Shown in pieces: positions 17,642-26,992 of a stretch of 64,000 bases of DNA (positions are counted from its first letter, which is position 1; each line of letters begins with the position of its first letter). Source of the DNA: Castellaniella sp034675905 (GTDB taxonomy: Bacteria > Pseudomonadota > Gammaproteobacteria > Burkholderiales > Burkholderiaceae_B); contig NZ_JAUCCV010000001.1 of the NCBI RefSeq assembly GCF_034675905.1, forward strand, positions 105,959-169,958, read 5' to 3'. Below the pieces are notes generated by a model, which was given only the letters and a program-made list of their open reading frames with translations, was not told where the DNA came from and ran no database searches. Made by a program: the position numbers and the translations under genes.

Positions 17642-18094
17642 TCAGTCCGAACCCGCCGGCAGTTCCAATTCAAACAGGCTGGTGGCTTCGACTTCCAGCA
17701 CCTGCTGATCGTTCTGATTGAACAGACGCCAGGTCCAACGGATAATGCCCAGATCGTCGCGTGACGACGACACCCGCTTGGAATCCACCGTGGCTTCCAG
17801 GCGCAGTTGGTCGTCGGGCCGCACCGGCTGAATCCAGCGCAAGCGTTCCAGCCCCGGCGAACCGAAGGACTCGGAATCATGCAGGGCGGATTCCACCGCC
17901 ATCCGCATCGCCAGGCCGCAGGTCATCCAGCCACTGGCGATCAGTCCCCCCCAGCGCCCGGACTGGGCGCGCTCGGCATCCACATGGAACCACTGCGGAT
18001 CGTAGGCGCGGGCGAATGCCAGCATATCGGCTTCATGCACCGTCACCGGCCCATGGTGTATCACCATGCCGGGTTCGAATTCCTTGAATTTCAT
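17642..18094 (-). CDS. MaoC-family hydratase
   Basis: 150 residues with a single hot-dog MaoC dehydratase domain. The hydratase 2 motif is seen as YDPQWFHVDAERAQSGRWGGLIASGWMTCG, where Asp and His are the expected catalytic pair. Members hydrate 2-enoyl-CoA or act on related acyl thioesters; the substrate here is unknown. ATG at 18094 is used; a TTG 18 bases upstream is also in frame. It is convergent with purU and shares only 13 bases with it. Confidence 0.82.
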   Translation of the reverse strand: MKFKEFEPGMVIHHGPVTVHEADMLAFARAYDPQWFHVDAERAQSGRWGGLIASGWMTCGLAMRMAVESALHDSESFGSPGLERLRWIQPVRPDDQLRLEATVDSKRVSSSRDDLGIIRWTWRLFNQNDQQVLEVEATSLFELELPAGSD

Positions 18095-18265
18095 TGCAAT
18101 TTTCCAGGACAATCCCAGGACTCATGATCCTGACAGCCCTCCCGGCGCAGAACTGCGGCAGACGAGGCGCGAAAAGAACAATCCGCCAGTTTACTCGTAT
18201 CTACCCGCGATGCCAGCGACGCCGGCGCCCCTGGGCTGTGCGCACAGACGGAATGATGTTGCCGT

Positions 18266-19321
18266 TCAGCCGGAAAACGCCGCTGCCGCCCGGCTGATCC
18301 GGTCATTGACGCCTTGCCAGACAGGGTCATCGGGCGGGCGCTGCAACACGATGCGCTCGTAGCCCGCCGTATCCAGTTCGCGCAGCAGCGCATACAGACG
18401 GCGAGCATAGTGTCCCGGATCAGCCTGCACCACGACCCAGTCCACGCCTTGCGGCGCCGGACCGGGCGGCGCATCCAGCACCACGACAGCCATGCGCCCG
18501 CACGACGGCAAGGCTGCGCCAAACATTCCTGCTGTCACCGCGTCAGGGCCGCCTGCGGCCCAGGCCGACAGCGCTGCCGCACCGGCCAAGACGACCGGCG
18601 TATGCGGGGCATAGTGCGCCTTCAACGACCCCGATACCCGGGGCGCGGCCGCATCAGGCAAGGCGGGCAGATCGCCCAGCACTTCCGCCAGCTGCAGAAT
18701 ATTGATCTGGCCTGGGCGCAACAACACGGGACCCACGCCCTGATCCAGGCGGGACAAGTCCAGAATCGTCGATTCGATGCCGACCTGCGATTCACCGCCT
18801 TCCAGGATCATCAGGGCCTGCTCATCCAGATCGGGAAACTCCTGGCGTACGTGATCCGCCCGCGTGGGCGAGACCTGGCCGAACTGATTGGCGGACGGCG
18901 CCGCCACGCCGCCGCAGCCATGTGGCTTGAGCGTGGCAAACACGTGCAGCAAGGTCTGCGCCACCGGATGGGATGGGCAGCGCAAGCCGATGCTGTCCTG
19001 CCCTCCGCTGACAGCATCCGGAATGCGGTCTGCGCGGGGCAGAATCAAAGTCAGCGGCCCCGGCCAGAACGCCGCCATCAACTGACGCGCCTGGACCGGC
19101 AGCGCCGCCGCCCAATACGCGGGATCCGTGTCGGGCGCCAGATGGACGATGACGGGGTGATCGGCGGGGCGTTTCTTGGCGGCATAAATGCGGGCCACCG
19201 CCTGAGGGTTTTCGGCATCGGCGCCCAGACCGTAGACCGTCTCGGTCGGAAAGGCCACCAGGCGGCCCTGCTCTAAGCGGCGGGCGGCCTCGATGATCCG
19301 GGCCTGGATGGAGTCAGGCAT
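18266..19321 (-). CDS. L-threonylcarbamoyladenylate synthase (Sua5 type, two-domain)
   Basis: 351 residues. The enzyme makes threonylcarbamoyl-AMP from threonine, bicarbonate and ATP for tRNA t6A37. An N-terminal YrdC domain carries GRLVAFPTETVYGLGADA, IYAAKKRPADHPVIVHL, PGPLTLILPR and VAAPSANQFGQVSPTRADHV. A C-terminal Sua5 domain, about residues 220-351, starts after SGSLKAHYAPHTPV, so this is the long Sua5 form and not short TsaC. The start at 19321 overlaps the purK stop by eight bases. It is the last gene of the fba-pur operon, and tcdA nearby acts on its product. Confidence 0.92.
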   Translation of the reverse strand: MPDSIQARIIEAARRLEQGRLVAFPTETVYGLGADAENPQAVARIYAAKKRPADHPVIVHLAPDTDPAYWAAALPVQARQLMAAFWPGPLTLILPRADRIPDAVSGGQDSIGLRCPSHPVAQTLLHVFATLKPHGCGGVAAPSANQFGQVSPTRADHVRQEFPDLDEQALMILEGGESQVGIESTILDLSRLDQGVGPVLLRPGQINILQLAEVLGDLPALPDAAAPRVSGSLKAHYAPHTPVVLAGAAALSAWAAGGPDAVTAGMFGAALPSCGRMAVVVLDAPPGPAPQGVDWVVVQADPGHYARRLYALLRELDTAGYERIVLQRPPDDPVWQGVNDRISRAAAAFSG

Positions 19322-20480
19322 CCGGCAATCCCAGCACGCCCCTGACCAGGGCGATGCGGGCCTGCAATTCGGCCGCCGTGGCGCCCAGGATATTGATGTG
19401 GCCCATCTTGCGGCCTGGCCGGGCATCCGCTTTGGCATACAGATGCAGCCGCGTCCCGGACACGGCCAGCACACCCGCCCAGTCCGGCTCGCGCCGTTGC
19501 CCGTCGGCCCCGAACCACAGATCCCCCAGCAGATTCAGCATGGCGGCGGGACGCAAGGTATCCGTATCCCCCAGCGGCAGGCCGGCCATGACACGGGCCT
19601 GCTGTTCGAACTGGCTGACCAGGCAGCCGTCCTGCGTGTAGTGGCCGCTGTTGTGGGGACGCGGCGCCATTTCATTGGCAATGACGGCGCCATCACGCAG
19701 CACAAAGAATTCAACGCACAGCACGCCGTGGTAATCCAGGTGTTCCGCCACCTGCAAGGCATGTCCGCGGGCCTGATCCGCCACGGCCGGGGCGATCAGG
19801 CCATCGACCGTCGACAGCGCCAGGATGCCGTCCAGGTGCACATTGCGCGACGGCGGGTAGGCGACCGTACGGCCATCCAGGCCACGCGCCACCACCACGG
19901 AGATTTCGTAGTCCAGCGGCTGCAGGGCTTCCAGCACACAGCCGACTTCGCGCAGGGACGCAAAGGCTTGCCGGGCCTGTTCGCGGGTCGCCACCCGGAC
20001 CTGGCCCTTGCCGTCGTACCCCAGGCGGGCGGTCTTCAGAATGCCAGGAAACAGGGCATCGGCACAGGCATCCAGATCGGACGCACAGCGCACGGCCGCA
20101 TGCGCGGCCACCGGCACGCCGGAGGCCTGCAGATAGGCCTTTTCCGCCAGACGGTCCTGAGCGATCGCCACGGCATCGCCCGACGGCGCCGTGCGGCATA
20201 AGCGGGCCAAGCGGCGCAGACTGTCGGCCGGTACATTTTCAAATTCGGTGGTGACCGCCACACACAGACGGCCTAAGGTATCGAGCGCCTGCGGATCATC
20301 GTAAGCCGCACGCAGATGGCGGTCCGCCACCATGCCTGCAGGACTGGATTCCGCAGGGTCCAACACCGCTACACGATAGCCCAGCGCCTGGGCGGCGTGG
20401 CAGAACATGCGGCCCAACTGACCGCCGCCCAGCACGCCCAACCAGGACCCAGGTGCAGCCGGCAGACCGTCAGCAGCCAT
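19314..20480 (-). CDS. purK: N5-carboxyaminoimidazole ribonucleotide synthase
   Basis: 388 residues with an ATP-grasp fold. PurK carboxylates AIR with bicarbonate and ATP. LGVLGGGQLGRMFCHAAQALGY at the start, LKTARLGYDGKGQVRV, EISVVVARGLDG, and the late EMAPRPHNSGHYTQDGC are diagnostic. The ATG at 20480 overlaps the purE stop (TGATG); a GTG one codon upstream is the alternative. It acts with the adjacent PurE. Confidence 0.96.
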   Translation of the reverse strand: MAADGLPAAPGSWLGVLGGGQLGRMFCHAAQALGYRVAVLDPAESSPAGMVADRHLRAAYDDPQALDTLGRLCVAVTTEFENVPADSLRRLARLCRTAPSGDAVAIAQDRLAEKAYLQASGVPVAAHAAVRCASDLDACADALFPGILKTARLGYDGKGQVRVATREQARQAFASLREVGCVLEALQPLDYEISVVVARGLDGRTVAYPPSRNVHLDGILALSTVDGLIAPAVADQARGHALQVAEHLDYHGVLCVEFFVLRDGAVIANEMAPRPHNSGHYTQDGCLVSQFEQQARVMAGLPLGDTDTLRPAAMLNLLGDLWFGADGQRREPDWAGVLAVSGTRLHLYAKADARPGRKMGHINILGATAAELQARIALVRGVLGLPDA

Positions 20481-20989
20481 CACGAGGCCTCCGGCGGCAC
20501 GACCATGGCACGCGCGACCTGAGTCTGCCGCGCCCGATAGGCCTGCAGGCGCTGCAGCAGATCGGCGTCCGTCATGGCCAGATTGGCCACCACATGCAGG
20601 GCTGCATTGGCCGCCCCTGATTCGCCGATGGCAAAGGTGCCGACCGGCACGCCTCGGGGCATCTGCACGATGGACAACAGAGAGTCTTCGCCGCGCAGGT
20701 AGCGCGACGGCACAGGCACCCCGAACACAGGCACCGGCGTCAAGGCCGCCATCATGCCCGGCAGATGGGCGGCTCCGCCGGCTCCCGCCACGATGGCCCG
20801 CAAGCCTCGCGACACGGCCTGAGCGCCATATTCGACCATATCCAGCGGCATGCGGTGCGCAGACACCACCCGGGTTTCGTGGGCAATGTCGAATTCATCG
20901 AAAACGGCCGCCGCATGTCGCATGACGTCCCAATCGCTGGACGACCCCATGATCAGGCCCACCACCGGGGTGCGGCCAGACTCGTTCAT
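20480..20989 (-). CDS. purE: N5-carboxyaminoimidazole ribonucleotide mutase
   Basis: 169 residues. PurE moves the carboxylate of N5-CAIR to C4. VGLIMGSSSDWDVMRHAA, SAHRMPLDMVEYG, VAGAGGAAHLPGMMAALTPVPVFGVPVPS and DSLLSIVQMPRGVPVGT are the class I PurE motifs, including the catalytic histidine in SAHR. It overlaps purC upstream by four bases (ATGA) and purK downstream by one base. Confidence 0.97.
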   Translation of the reverse strand: MNESGRTPVVGLIMGSSSDWDVMRHAAAVFDEFDIAHETRVVSAHRMPLDMVEYGAQAVSRGLRAIVAGAGGAAHLPGMMAALTPVPVFGVPVPSRYLRGEDSLLSIVQMPRGVPVGTFAIGESGAANAALHVVANLAMTDADLLQRLQAYRARQTQVARAMVVPPEAS

Positions 20990-21873
20990 ATTGCCCCCTG
21001 GGTCAGGCGATCCTGGGCTTCGCGGTATTTGGCGGCGGTGCGCTCCAGCACATCGGCCGGCAGGCGCGGCGCCGGGGGCGTCTTGTTCCAGTGCTGGCTT
21101 TCCAGCCAGTCGCGCACGAACTGTTTGTCGAAGGACGGCGGACTGATGCCCAGGACATGACCATCGGCGGGCCAGAAACGCGAGGAATCGGGCGTCAGGA
21201 CCTCGTCCATCAGATGCAGCGTGCCGCGCGCATCCAGGCCGAATTCAAATTTGGTATCGGCGATCAGAATGCCCTGGCGACGGGCGTAATCGGCGGCCTC
21301 GGCATACAGCGCCAGCGTGACGCGGCGGATTTCTGCCGCCAGATCGGCGCCGACCTGGGCCACGACGTAGTTGAAGTCCACGTTTTCATCGTGCTGGCCG
21401 AATTCAGCTTTGGCCGCCGGGGTGAAAATCGGTTCAGCCAGTTTTTCCGCCTGGCGCAGGCCGCGCGGCAGCGCCACCCCGCAGATCGAGCCGCTGGCCT
21501 GATAGTCTTTCCAGCCGGAGCCGATCAGATAGCCCCGCGCCACGGCCTCGACCAAAATGGGTTCCAGGCGTTTGACCACCATGGCCCGCCCCGCCACCTG
21601 ATCGCGCTCTTCGGGCGATACCACGTCTTCGGGGGCGATCCCCGTGACGTGGGTGGGCACCAGGTGTTCCAGGCGTCGCAGCCAAAATTCCGTCAAGGCG
21701 GTCAGGACCTTGCCCTTGCCCGGAATCGGATCGTCCAGAATCACGTCAAAGGCCGAGATCCGGTCGGTGGCGACGATCAGCAGTTTGTCTTCACCCACGG
21801 CATACATGTCGCGGACCTTGCCGCGCCCCAACAGGGGCAGCGACTGGATAGTGGATTCGAGCAGGGCCTTCAT
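20986..21873 (-). CDS. purC: SAICAR synthase
   Basis: 295 residues, the longer yeast-like/proteobacterial form. It joins aspartate to CAIR with ATP. LLGRGKVRDMYAVGEDKLLIVATDRISAFDV, VVKRLEPILVEAVARGYLIGSGWKDY and the late ILIADTKFEFGLDARG, LTPDSSRFWP are family motifs. It starts four bases after fba and overlaps purE by four, so four consecutive purine steps or their neighbours are coupled in one message with the aldolase. Confidence 0.96.
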   Translation of the reverse strand: MKALLESTIQSLPLLGRGKVRDMYAVGEDKLLIVATDRISAFDVILDDPIPGKGKVLTALTEFWLRRLEHLVPTHVTGIAPEDVVSPEERDQVAGRAMVVKRLEPILVEAVARGYLIGSGWKDYQASGSICGVALPRGLRQAEKLAEPIFTPAAKAEFGQHDENVDFNYVVAQVGADLAAEIRRVTLALYAEAADYARRQGILIADTKFEFGLDARGTLHLMDEVLTPDSSRFWPADGHVLGISPPSFDKQFVRDWLESQHWNKTPPAPRLPADVLERTAAKYREAQDRLTQGAI

Positions 21874-21877
21874 CGGC

Positions 21878-22942
21878 TTATTTCACCAGTTGCTTGAGCG
21901 CACCCGACGCATAGCGGGCTGCCATGTCGGACAAGGGAATGGCCTTGATCTTGGACGCATTGCCCGCGGTGCCGAATTGCTCGTAGCGGGCCAGGCAGAC
22001 CTTTTTCGCGGCTTCGCGGGCAGGTTTCAGATATTCACGCGGGTCGAACTTGGCCGGATTTTCCGCCATGAAACGGCGGATGGCGCCGGTCATGGCCAGG
22101 CGGATATCCGTGTCGATATTGACCTTGCGCACGCCGTGCTTGATGGCTTCCTGGAGTTCTTCCACGGGCACGCCGTAGGTTTCCTTCATGTCGCCGCCGA
22201 ACTGGCGGATTTCAGCCAGCAGTTCCTGGGGCACGCTGGAGCTGCCGTGCATGACCAGGTGGGTATTGGGCAGGCGGGCGTGGATTTCCTTGACCCGCTG
22301 GATCGACAGGATGTCGCCGGTGGGCTTGCGCGTGAATTTATACGCGCCGTGGCTGGTGCCCACCGCAATCGCCAGCGCATCCAGCTGGGTCTGCTGCACG
22401 AAATCGGCCGCCTGTTCCGGATCGGTCAGCAGCTGTTCGCGGGTCATGGTGCCTTCGGCGCCGTGGCCGTCTTCCTTGTCGCCCTTCATGGTTTCCAGGG
22501 ACCCCAGGCAGCCCAGTTCGCCTTCGACCGTGATGCCCAGCTTGTGCGCGATCTGGACGACCTGACGGGTGACGTCCATGTTGTATTCATAAGAGGCGAT
22601 CGTCTTGCCGTCGGCCATCAGCGAGCCGTCCATCATGACGCTGGAAAAGCCCAGGTCGATGGCGCCTTGGCAGACCGCCGGCGACTGGCCGTGGTCCTGG
22701 TGCATGACAACGGGGATGTGCGGATAAGAGTCGACCGCCGCCTGGATCAGGAGTTTCAGGAAGCCTTCGCCGGCGTATTTGCGGGCGCCGGCCGAAGCCT
22801 GCATGATCACGGGGCTGTCGGTCTGGTCGGCCGCCTCCATGATGGCCTGGACCTGTTCCAGATTATTGACGTTGAAAGCGGGGATCCCGTAGCCGTGCTC
22901 GGCGGCGTGATCGAGAAGCTGACGCATGGAAACCAGGGCCAT
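21878..22942 (-). CDS. fba: Class II fructose-1,6-bisphosphate aldolase
   Basis: 354 residues. The zinc aldolase cleaves or forms fructose-1,6-bisphosphate. Visible are YGIPAFNVNNLEQVQAIMEAA, the zinc ligand region VVMHQDHGQSP, SSVMMDGSLM, the zinc/Na loop AIAVGTSHGAYKF and GVRKVNIDTDIRLA. It has the Calvin-cycle type (CbbA-like) sequence common in betaproteobacteria. It heads the operon with purC, four bases downstream. Confidence 0.95.
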   Translation of the reverse strand: MALVSMRQLLDHAAEHGYGIPAFNVNNLEQVQAIMEAADQTDSPVIMQASAGARKYAGEGFLKLLIQAAVDSYPHIPVVMHQDHGQSPAVCQGAIDLGFSSVMMDGSLMADGKTIASYEYNMDVTRQVVQIAHKLGITVEGELGCLGSLETMKGDKEDGHGAEGTMTREQLLTDPEQAADFVQQTQLDALAIAVGTSHGAYKFTRKPTGDILSIQRVKEIHARLPNTHLVMHGSSSVPQELLAEIRQFGGDMKETYGVPVEELQEAIKHGVRKVNIDTDIRLAMTGAIRRFMAENPAKFDPREYLKPAREAAKKVCLARYEQFGTAGNASKIKAIPLSDMAARYASGALKQLVK

Positions 22943-23010
22943 GGCTGGACCTCCAGAGGATGAAATAGTGGAAAAAACCGAATTGCCCAGATTTTAAGGC
23001 GGAATGGGAA

Positions 23011-23646
23011 TTACTGCTGGTCACCTGCCCGGCGGGCTGACTTGGGCCGGAAAGCCTTGACCACCGCGCCATGCGTCTCGATGTACGGGCCGCCGATCAG
23101 GTCCAGGCAGTACGGTACCGCAGCAAAAACCCCCGGAATCCGCACGACCCCGTCCTCTGCGCGCAGCCCTTCCAGGGTTTCCTGGATGGCCTTGGGCTGC
23201 CCCGGCAGATTGATGATCAGGGCCGCATGGTCCGGCAATTCACGAATCACGGCCACCTGGCGCGACAAAATCGCGGTCGGCACGAATGCCAGACTGACCT
23301 GGCGCATCTGTTCGCCAAAGCCCGGCATCTCGCGCGTGGCCACATCCAGCGTCGCTTCCGGCGTCACATCCCGGCGGGCAGGCCCGGTGCCGCCGGTGGT
23401 CAGCACCAGATCGCAGCGGGCCTCGTCCACCAGTTCCCGCAGAGTGTCGGCAATGCCCGCCCGATCATCGGGAATCAGGCGCGAGACGATGCGCGGGGGC
23501 CGCGTCACGGCCCGCCGCAGCCAATCGGCCAGCGCCGGAACACCCTGGTCCTGATAAACGCCGGACGAAGCCCGATCGGAGACCGACACAAGACCGACAA
23601 TCAATTCATCGGGATGGCTGCGTTGCAAAGGAAAGCGATCTGACAT
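23011..23646 (-). CDS. mog: Molybdopterin adenylyltransferase
   Basis: 211 residues of the MoaB/Mog family. It adenylates molybdopterin before molybdate insertion. LIVGLVSVSDRASSGVYQDQGVPAL, CDLVLTTGGTGPARRDVTPEAT and LIINLPGQPKAIQETLEG are the MPT-binding signatures, and the C-terminal DLIGGPYIETHGAVVKAFRPK is the Mog form. It is divergent from modE, 123 bases away, and sits beside modABC, forming a molybdenum locus. Confidence 0.93.
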   Translation of the reverse strand: MSDRFPLQRSHPDELIVGLVSVSDRASSGVYQDQGVPALADWLRRAVTRPPRIVSRLIPDDRAGIADTLRELVDEARCDLVLTTGGTGPARRDVTPEATLDVATREMPGFGEQMRQVSLAFVPTAILSRQVAVIRELPDHAALIINLPGQPKAIQETLEGLRAEDGVVRIPGVFAAVPYCLDLIGGPYIETHGAVVKAFRPKSARRAGDQQ

Positions 23647-23769
23647 AAGAACATCCGGGAAAGCGCTGAGACGAGGATCATTCTATTGTACGGACCGCAT
23701 CTTTCGGCCCGCCGCCCCTATCGTAGAATGAAGGCCCGCCCGATCACGCGACTCTCCTGGACTTGGCCG

Positions 23770-24579
23770 ATGCCGGATCATCCCGCCCCTCTTGCCTTCA
23801 GCACGACGCTCAGCCTGCGCAGCGGCGATCAAAGCTGGGGCTCGGAACGCCGCATGGCGCTGCTGGCCGCCATCGGCACCGAAGGCTCGATCAGCGCTGC
23901 CGCCCGCAAGGTCGGCTTAAGCTACAAAGCCGCCTGGGATGCCGTGGACATGATGAACAACGTCGCCGGCGACCTGCTGGTCGAACGCGTCACCGGCGGC
24001 AAGCGCGGCGGCGGCGCGCTGCTGACCGGCCGCGCCCGCGAACTGGTCGCCTGGTACCAGGCCGCGCAAGCCGAACACCAGCGCTTCATGGATGCGCTGT
24101 CACACTTCGGCCCCGACGGCACCCGGCACCTGGACTTGCTGCACAGCATGGCGCTGCAGACCTCCGCCCGCAACCGCTTCGAAGGCATCATTCAGCACAT
24201 CGAGTCCGGCCCGGTCAACGACCGTCTGACCCTGCAACTGGCCGCCGACGTCGTCCTGACCGCCACCCTGACCCATGCCAGCACCGAACGCCTGGGACTG
24301 GCGCCAGGACGACGGGCTTTGGCTTTCCTCAAGGCGCAGGCCGTGCGCATCCAGGCCGCCGACCCGACCACACCGCAGCTGTCCGAACCGGCGCCCGGCG
24401 ACACGCGCTGGACCGGCCGCATCGGCCACGTCGTGACCGGCGATGGGCTGACGGAAGTCAGTCTGGACATCACCGAACACATCCGCATCACCGGCCTGTC
24501 GGCTGTCGACATTTCCACAAAATCCACGGCCCAGGCCTGCTTTCAGGCCTCCGACGTGCTGATCGGCACGCTGGACTGA
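23770..24579 (+). CDS. modE: Molybdate-responsive regulator ModE
   Basis: 269 residues. An N-terminal winged helix, about residues 25-90, contains RRMALLAAIGTEGSISAAARKVGLSYKAAWDAVDMMNN and LTGRARELV. Two C-terminal Mop/TOBE-like domains follow, the second ending LSAVDISTKSTAQACFQASDVLIG with the STKSTA molybdate loop. Full ModE represses modABC when molybdate is bound. The ATG at 23770 is used; a longer in-frame start at 23728 exists. Its last 37 bases overlap the 3' end of convergent modC. A palindromic ModE site lies before modA. Confidence 0.93.
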   Translation: MPDHPAPLAFSTTLSLRSGDQSWGSERRMALLAAIGTEGSISAAARKVGLSYKAAWDAVDMMNNVAGDLLVERVTGGKRGGGALLTGRARELVAWYQAAQAEHQRFMDALSHFGPDGTRHLDLLHSMALQTSARNRFEGIIQHIESGPVNDRLTLQLAADVVLTATLTHASTERLGLAPGRRALAFLKAQAVRIQAADPTTPQLSEPAPGDTRWTGRIGHVVTGDGLTEVSLDITEHIRITGLSAVDISTKSTAQACFQASDVLIGTLD

Positions 24580-25304
24580 GGCTGAAAGCGCGGCGTCTGC
24601 GCTACCTCTTCCTGCCCCTGTATCCGCCCCTGAGCGATATGAAACACCTGATCGGCCAGCGCCTGCACATCGGCCGGATCGTGCGTGATCAGGATCGTGG
24701 GGATGTCGATATCGCGCTGCAGCTGGGCCAGTTCCCGGCGCATCTGCGCGCGCAGATCCGCGTCCAGTGCAGACAAAGGTTCATCCAGCAGCAACAGGCC
24801 GGGATCGGTGGACAAGGCGCGCGCCAGGGCGACGCGCTGGCGCTGTCCGCCCGACAGTTCCGCCGGATAGCGGCCCAGCAGCCCGTCCAGATGAAACGCC
24901 CGCACCCAGCGCAAGGCAGCCGGCGGCAGTTCGCGCCGTCCGGGGCGGCGGCCAGACCAGATCCAGCCATGCCAGTTCAGCCAGCTGCGTTGCAGGCCAA
25001 AGCCGATATTCTGGCGCACCGTCAGGTGCGGGAACAGAGCATAGTCCTGAAACAGATAAGCCAGGCGCCGGTCGCGGGGCGGCACATCGATACCAGCGGC
25101 CTGATCGAACAGGATGCGGCCATCGACCACGATACGTCCCTCATCGGGTCGCAGCAGACCGGCGATCGCCTGCATGGTCAGGCTCTTGCCCGAGCCGGAC
25201 GGTCCGAACAGCGCCACCCGGCGCCCATCGGTCTGCCACACCGGCTGCAGCAGGAAACCGCCCGGGCCGCCGACGCGGCAGCGGATATCCACGATCAGAC
25301 TCAT
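24543..25304 (-). CDS. modC: Molybdate ABC transporter ATP-binding protein (short, no Mop domain)
   Basis: 253 residues. Walker A FGPSGSGKSLTMQAIAGLL, Q-loop YLFQDYALFPHLTVRQNIGFGL, signature LSGGQRQRVALARAL and Walker B LLLLDEPLSALD are intact. E. coli ModC is about 350 residues and ends in a molybdate-binding Mop domain; that domain is absent here. The start overlaps modB by four bases (ATGA). The 3' end overlaps modE on the other strand. Confidence 0.92.
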   Translation of the reverse strand: MSLIVDIRCRVGGPGGFLLQPVWQTDGRRVALFGPSGSGKSLTMQAIAGLLRPDEGRIVVDGRILFDQAAGIDVPPRDRRLAYLFQDYALFPHLTVRQNIGFGLQRSWLNWHGWIWSGRRPGRRELPPAALRWVRAFHLDGLLGRYPAELSGGQRQRVALARALSTDPGLLLLDEPLSALDADLRAQMRRELAQLQRDIDIPTILITHDPADVQALADQVFHIAQGRIQGQEEVAQTPRFQPQSSVPISTSEA

Positions 25305-25987
25305 GCGGCGCTCCGTGAGCGGCGCGCGGTGCGCCCCCCCGGCATCAGCCAGGCCGCCAGGCACAACACCGCCACGCACGTGGCCGACGTGACCAGCACC
25401 AGCACATTGGCCATCCCGTCATTGCCGGCCTGAACGGCTTCGTAAATCGCAATCGACAACGTCTGCGTCCTGCCGGGGATATTGCCCGCCACCATCAAGG
25501 TGGCGCCGAACTCACCCAGCGCCCGCGCAAAGGCCAGCAACACCCCCGCCAGGATGCCTCGGGCAGCCAAAGGCAGGCTGACCCGGAAAAACACGGCGGC
25601 GGACGATACCCCCAGCACGGCAGCGGCCTGCTCCAGCCGATGATCCACATCCAGAAAAGCTGCCCGGGCGGCCTTGAGCACCATGGGAAACGCCACCACG
25701 GACGCCGCCACCACAGCCCCCTGCCAGGTAAAGACCAGTTCGATCCCATGCGACTGCAGCCAGGCCCCCAGCCAGCCGCGCCGGCCAAACAGCACCAGCA
25801 AGTAATAGCCGGTGACGGTAGGCGGCAGCACCATGGGCAGCGTCAGAAAGGCATCAACCACGTCGCACCAGCGCGATGACCAGCGCGACAGCCCGTAGGC
25901 CACCGCGATGCCTGCGACCGCCGCCAGCGCCGTCGCCCAACCAGCGACCTTCAGGGACAAGAGCAGAGGAATCCAGAGATCAGACAT
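25301..25987 (-). CDS. modB: Molybdate ABC transporter permease
   Basis: 228 residues with about five membrane helices. LPMVLPPTVTGYYLLVLFGRRGWLG is the ModB/CysT-type opening, and the EAA loop that contacts the ATPase is seen as EQAAAVLGVSSAAVFFRVSLPLAARGILAG, followed by ARALGEFGATLMVAGNIPGRTQTL. It lies between modA and modC in one minus-strand operon, 57 bases after modA. Confidence 0.95.
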   Translation of the reverse strand: MSDLWIPLLLSLKVAGWATALAAVAGIAVAYGLSRWSSRWCDVVDAFLTLPMVLPPTVTGYYLLVLFGRRGWLGAWLQSHGIELVFTWQGAVVAASVVAFPMVLKAARAAFLDVDHRLEQAAAVLGVSSAAVFFRVSLPLAARGILAGVLLAFARALGEFGATLMVAGNIPGRTQTLSIAIYEAVQAGNDGMANVLVLVTSATCVAVLCLAAWLMPGGRTARRSRSAA

Positions 25988-26044
25988 GAACGAGACCGGC
26001 TGCGCCCAACGGCCCCCGCAGAACGCCGCCGGACAAAAGCCGCA

Positions 26045-26794
26045 TTATGGCTTGGCGAAGCCGTACTGCGCCAGCACGGCTTGCCCTGCCGGTGACACGA
26101 CGTACTTCAGGAAATCGGCGGCCTCCGGCGCACGGCCATCACGGCGGACCAACGCGATCGGGTAGACCACCGGTTCAGGAGTAGCCACGCTTTGTACGAC
26201 CTTGACCTTGTCTTTCATGATGGCGGCATCGGTGGCGAACACGAAACCGGCATCGACCTCGCCGCGTTCCACGTAGCTGAGCACCTGGCGTACGTTCTGG
26301 CCCAGGATTTCATGCGCCTTGACCACCTCCCAGGCGCCGGCCTTTTCCAGCGCCGCCCGGGTGTAGCGTCCCACCGGCACAGAGTCCGGGTTGCCCAGCG
26401 CAATGCGCTGCACGTCCGGTTTGGCCAGGTCCTGCAGGGACTGGATCTGGCGCGGATTATCAGCCGGCACCACCAACACGACTTCGTTGCGCACGAAATT
26501 CATCCGGCTGGCCGGATCGATGGCCTGCGCAGCAGCAGCCTTGTCCATGGCTTTCTGATCGGCGGATGCAAAGATATCGGCAGGCGCGCCTTCGGTGATC
26601 TGGCGCAGCACCACGTCCGACGCGCCGAACGTCGTCAAGATCTTGGTATCCGGATGAGCCGCCTCGTACTGGGTGGCCAGGTCCTTGAAGGCGTTGGTCA
26701 GGCTGGCGGCAGCCGACACCAGCACCTCACCGGCCAGGGCGGGCGCCACGGCGCAGGACAAGGCGCAGGCGATCAATACACGGCGAAACGACAT
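26045..26794 (-). CDS. modA: Periplasmic molybdate-binding protein
   Basis: 249 residues with a Sec signal peptide of about 21 residues ending in APALAG. The mature protein begins VLVSAAASLTNAFKDLATQYEA, whose serines contact the oxyanion, and continues with FGASDVVLRQI and GAPADIFASAD. It delivers molybdate to ModBC. A ModE-type operator is centred about 43 bases upstream of the start. The residue after FGAS is Asp, where most homologues have Gly or Ser; this is unlikely to matter. Confidence 0.95.
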   Translation of the reverse strand: MSFRRVLIACALSCAVAPALAGEVLVSAAASLTNAFKDLATQYEAAHPDTKILTTFGASDVVLRQITEGAPADIFASADQKAMDKAAAAQAIDPASRMNFVRNEVVLVVPADNPRQIQSLQDLAKPDVQRIALGNPDSVPVGRYTRAALEKAGAWEVVKAHEILGQNVRQVLSYVERGEVDAGFVFATDAAIMKDKVKVVQSVATPEPVVYPIALVRRDGRAPEAADFLKYVVSPAGQAVLAQYGFAKP

Positions 26795-26825
26795 CTTTGC
26801 ACTCCTGTGAAATAGATGCGCCCAT

Positions 26826-26849
26826 CGTAATATATATAGGTATATTCCG
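26826..26849. promoter_or_regulatory. ModE operator upstream of modA
   Basis: CGTAATATA-N6-TATATTCCG is an imperfect inverted repeat with the AT-rich halves and CG ends of known ModE sites (E. coli pattern CGnTATATA with a 6-7 base spacer). It starts 32 bases before the modA ATG, where it would overlap the promoter. ModE is encoded 2 kb away. Confidence 0.78.
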
Positions 26850-26992
26850 CTATCGAAAACACCCTGAATTTGACTGAAAACAAATGATCATGACCATCAG
26901 CGATTCATGATGTCCATCCGGCACAACCGCAGGCACTCCTTGTCGGGGCAGGTAAAATCACATCCATGACCATGCAGAATCCATAGGCGGCC

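Noticed and set aside
23763..25433. Long plus-strand open frame (556 codons) over modE, modC and modB
   Set aside because: It is the shadow of the high-GC genes modE and modCB, is rich in Arg/Pro/His and has no family resemblance.
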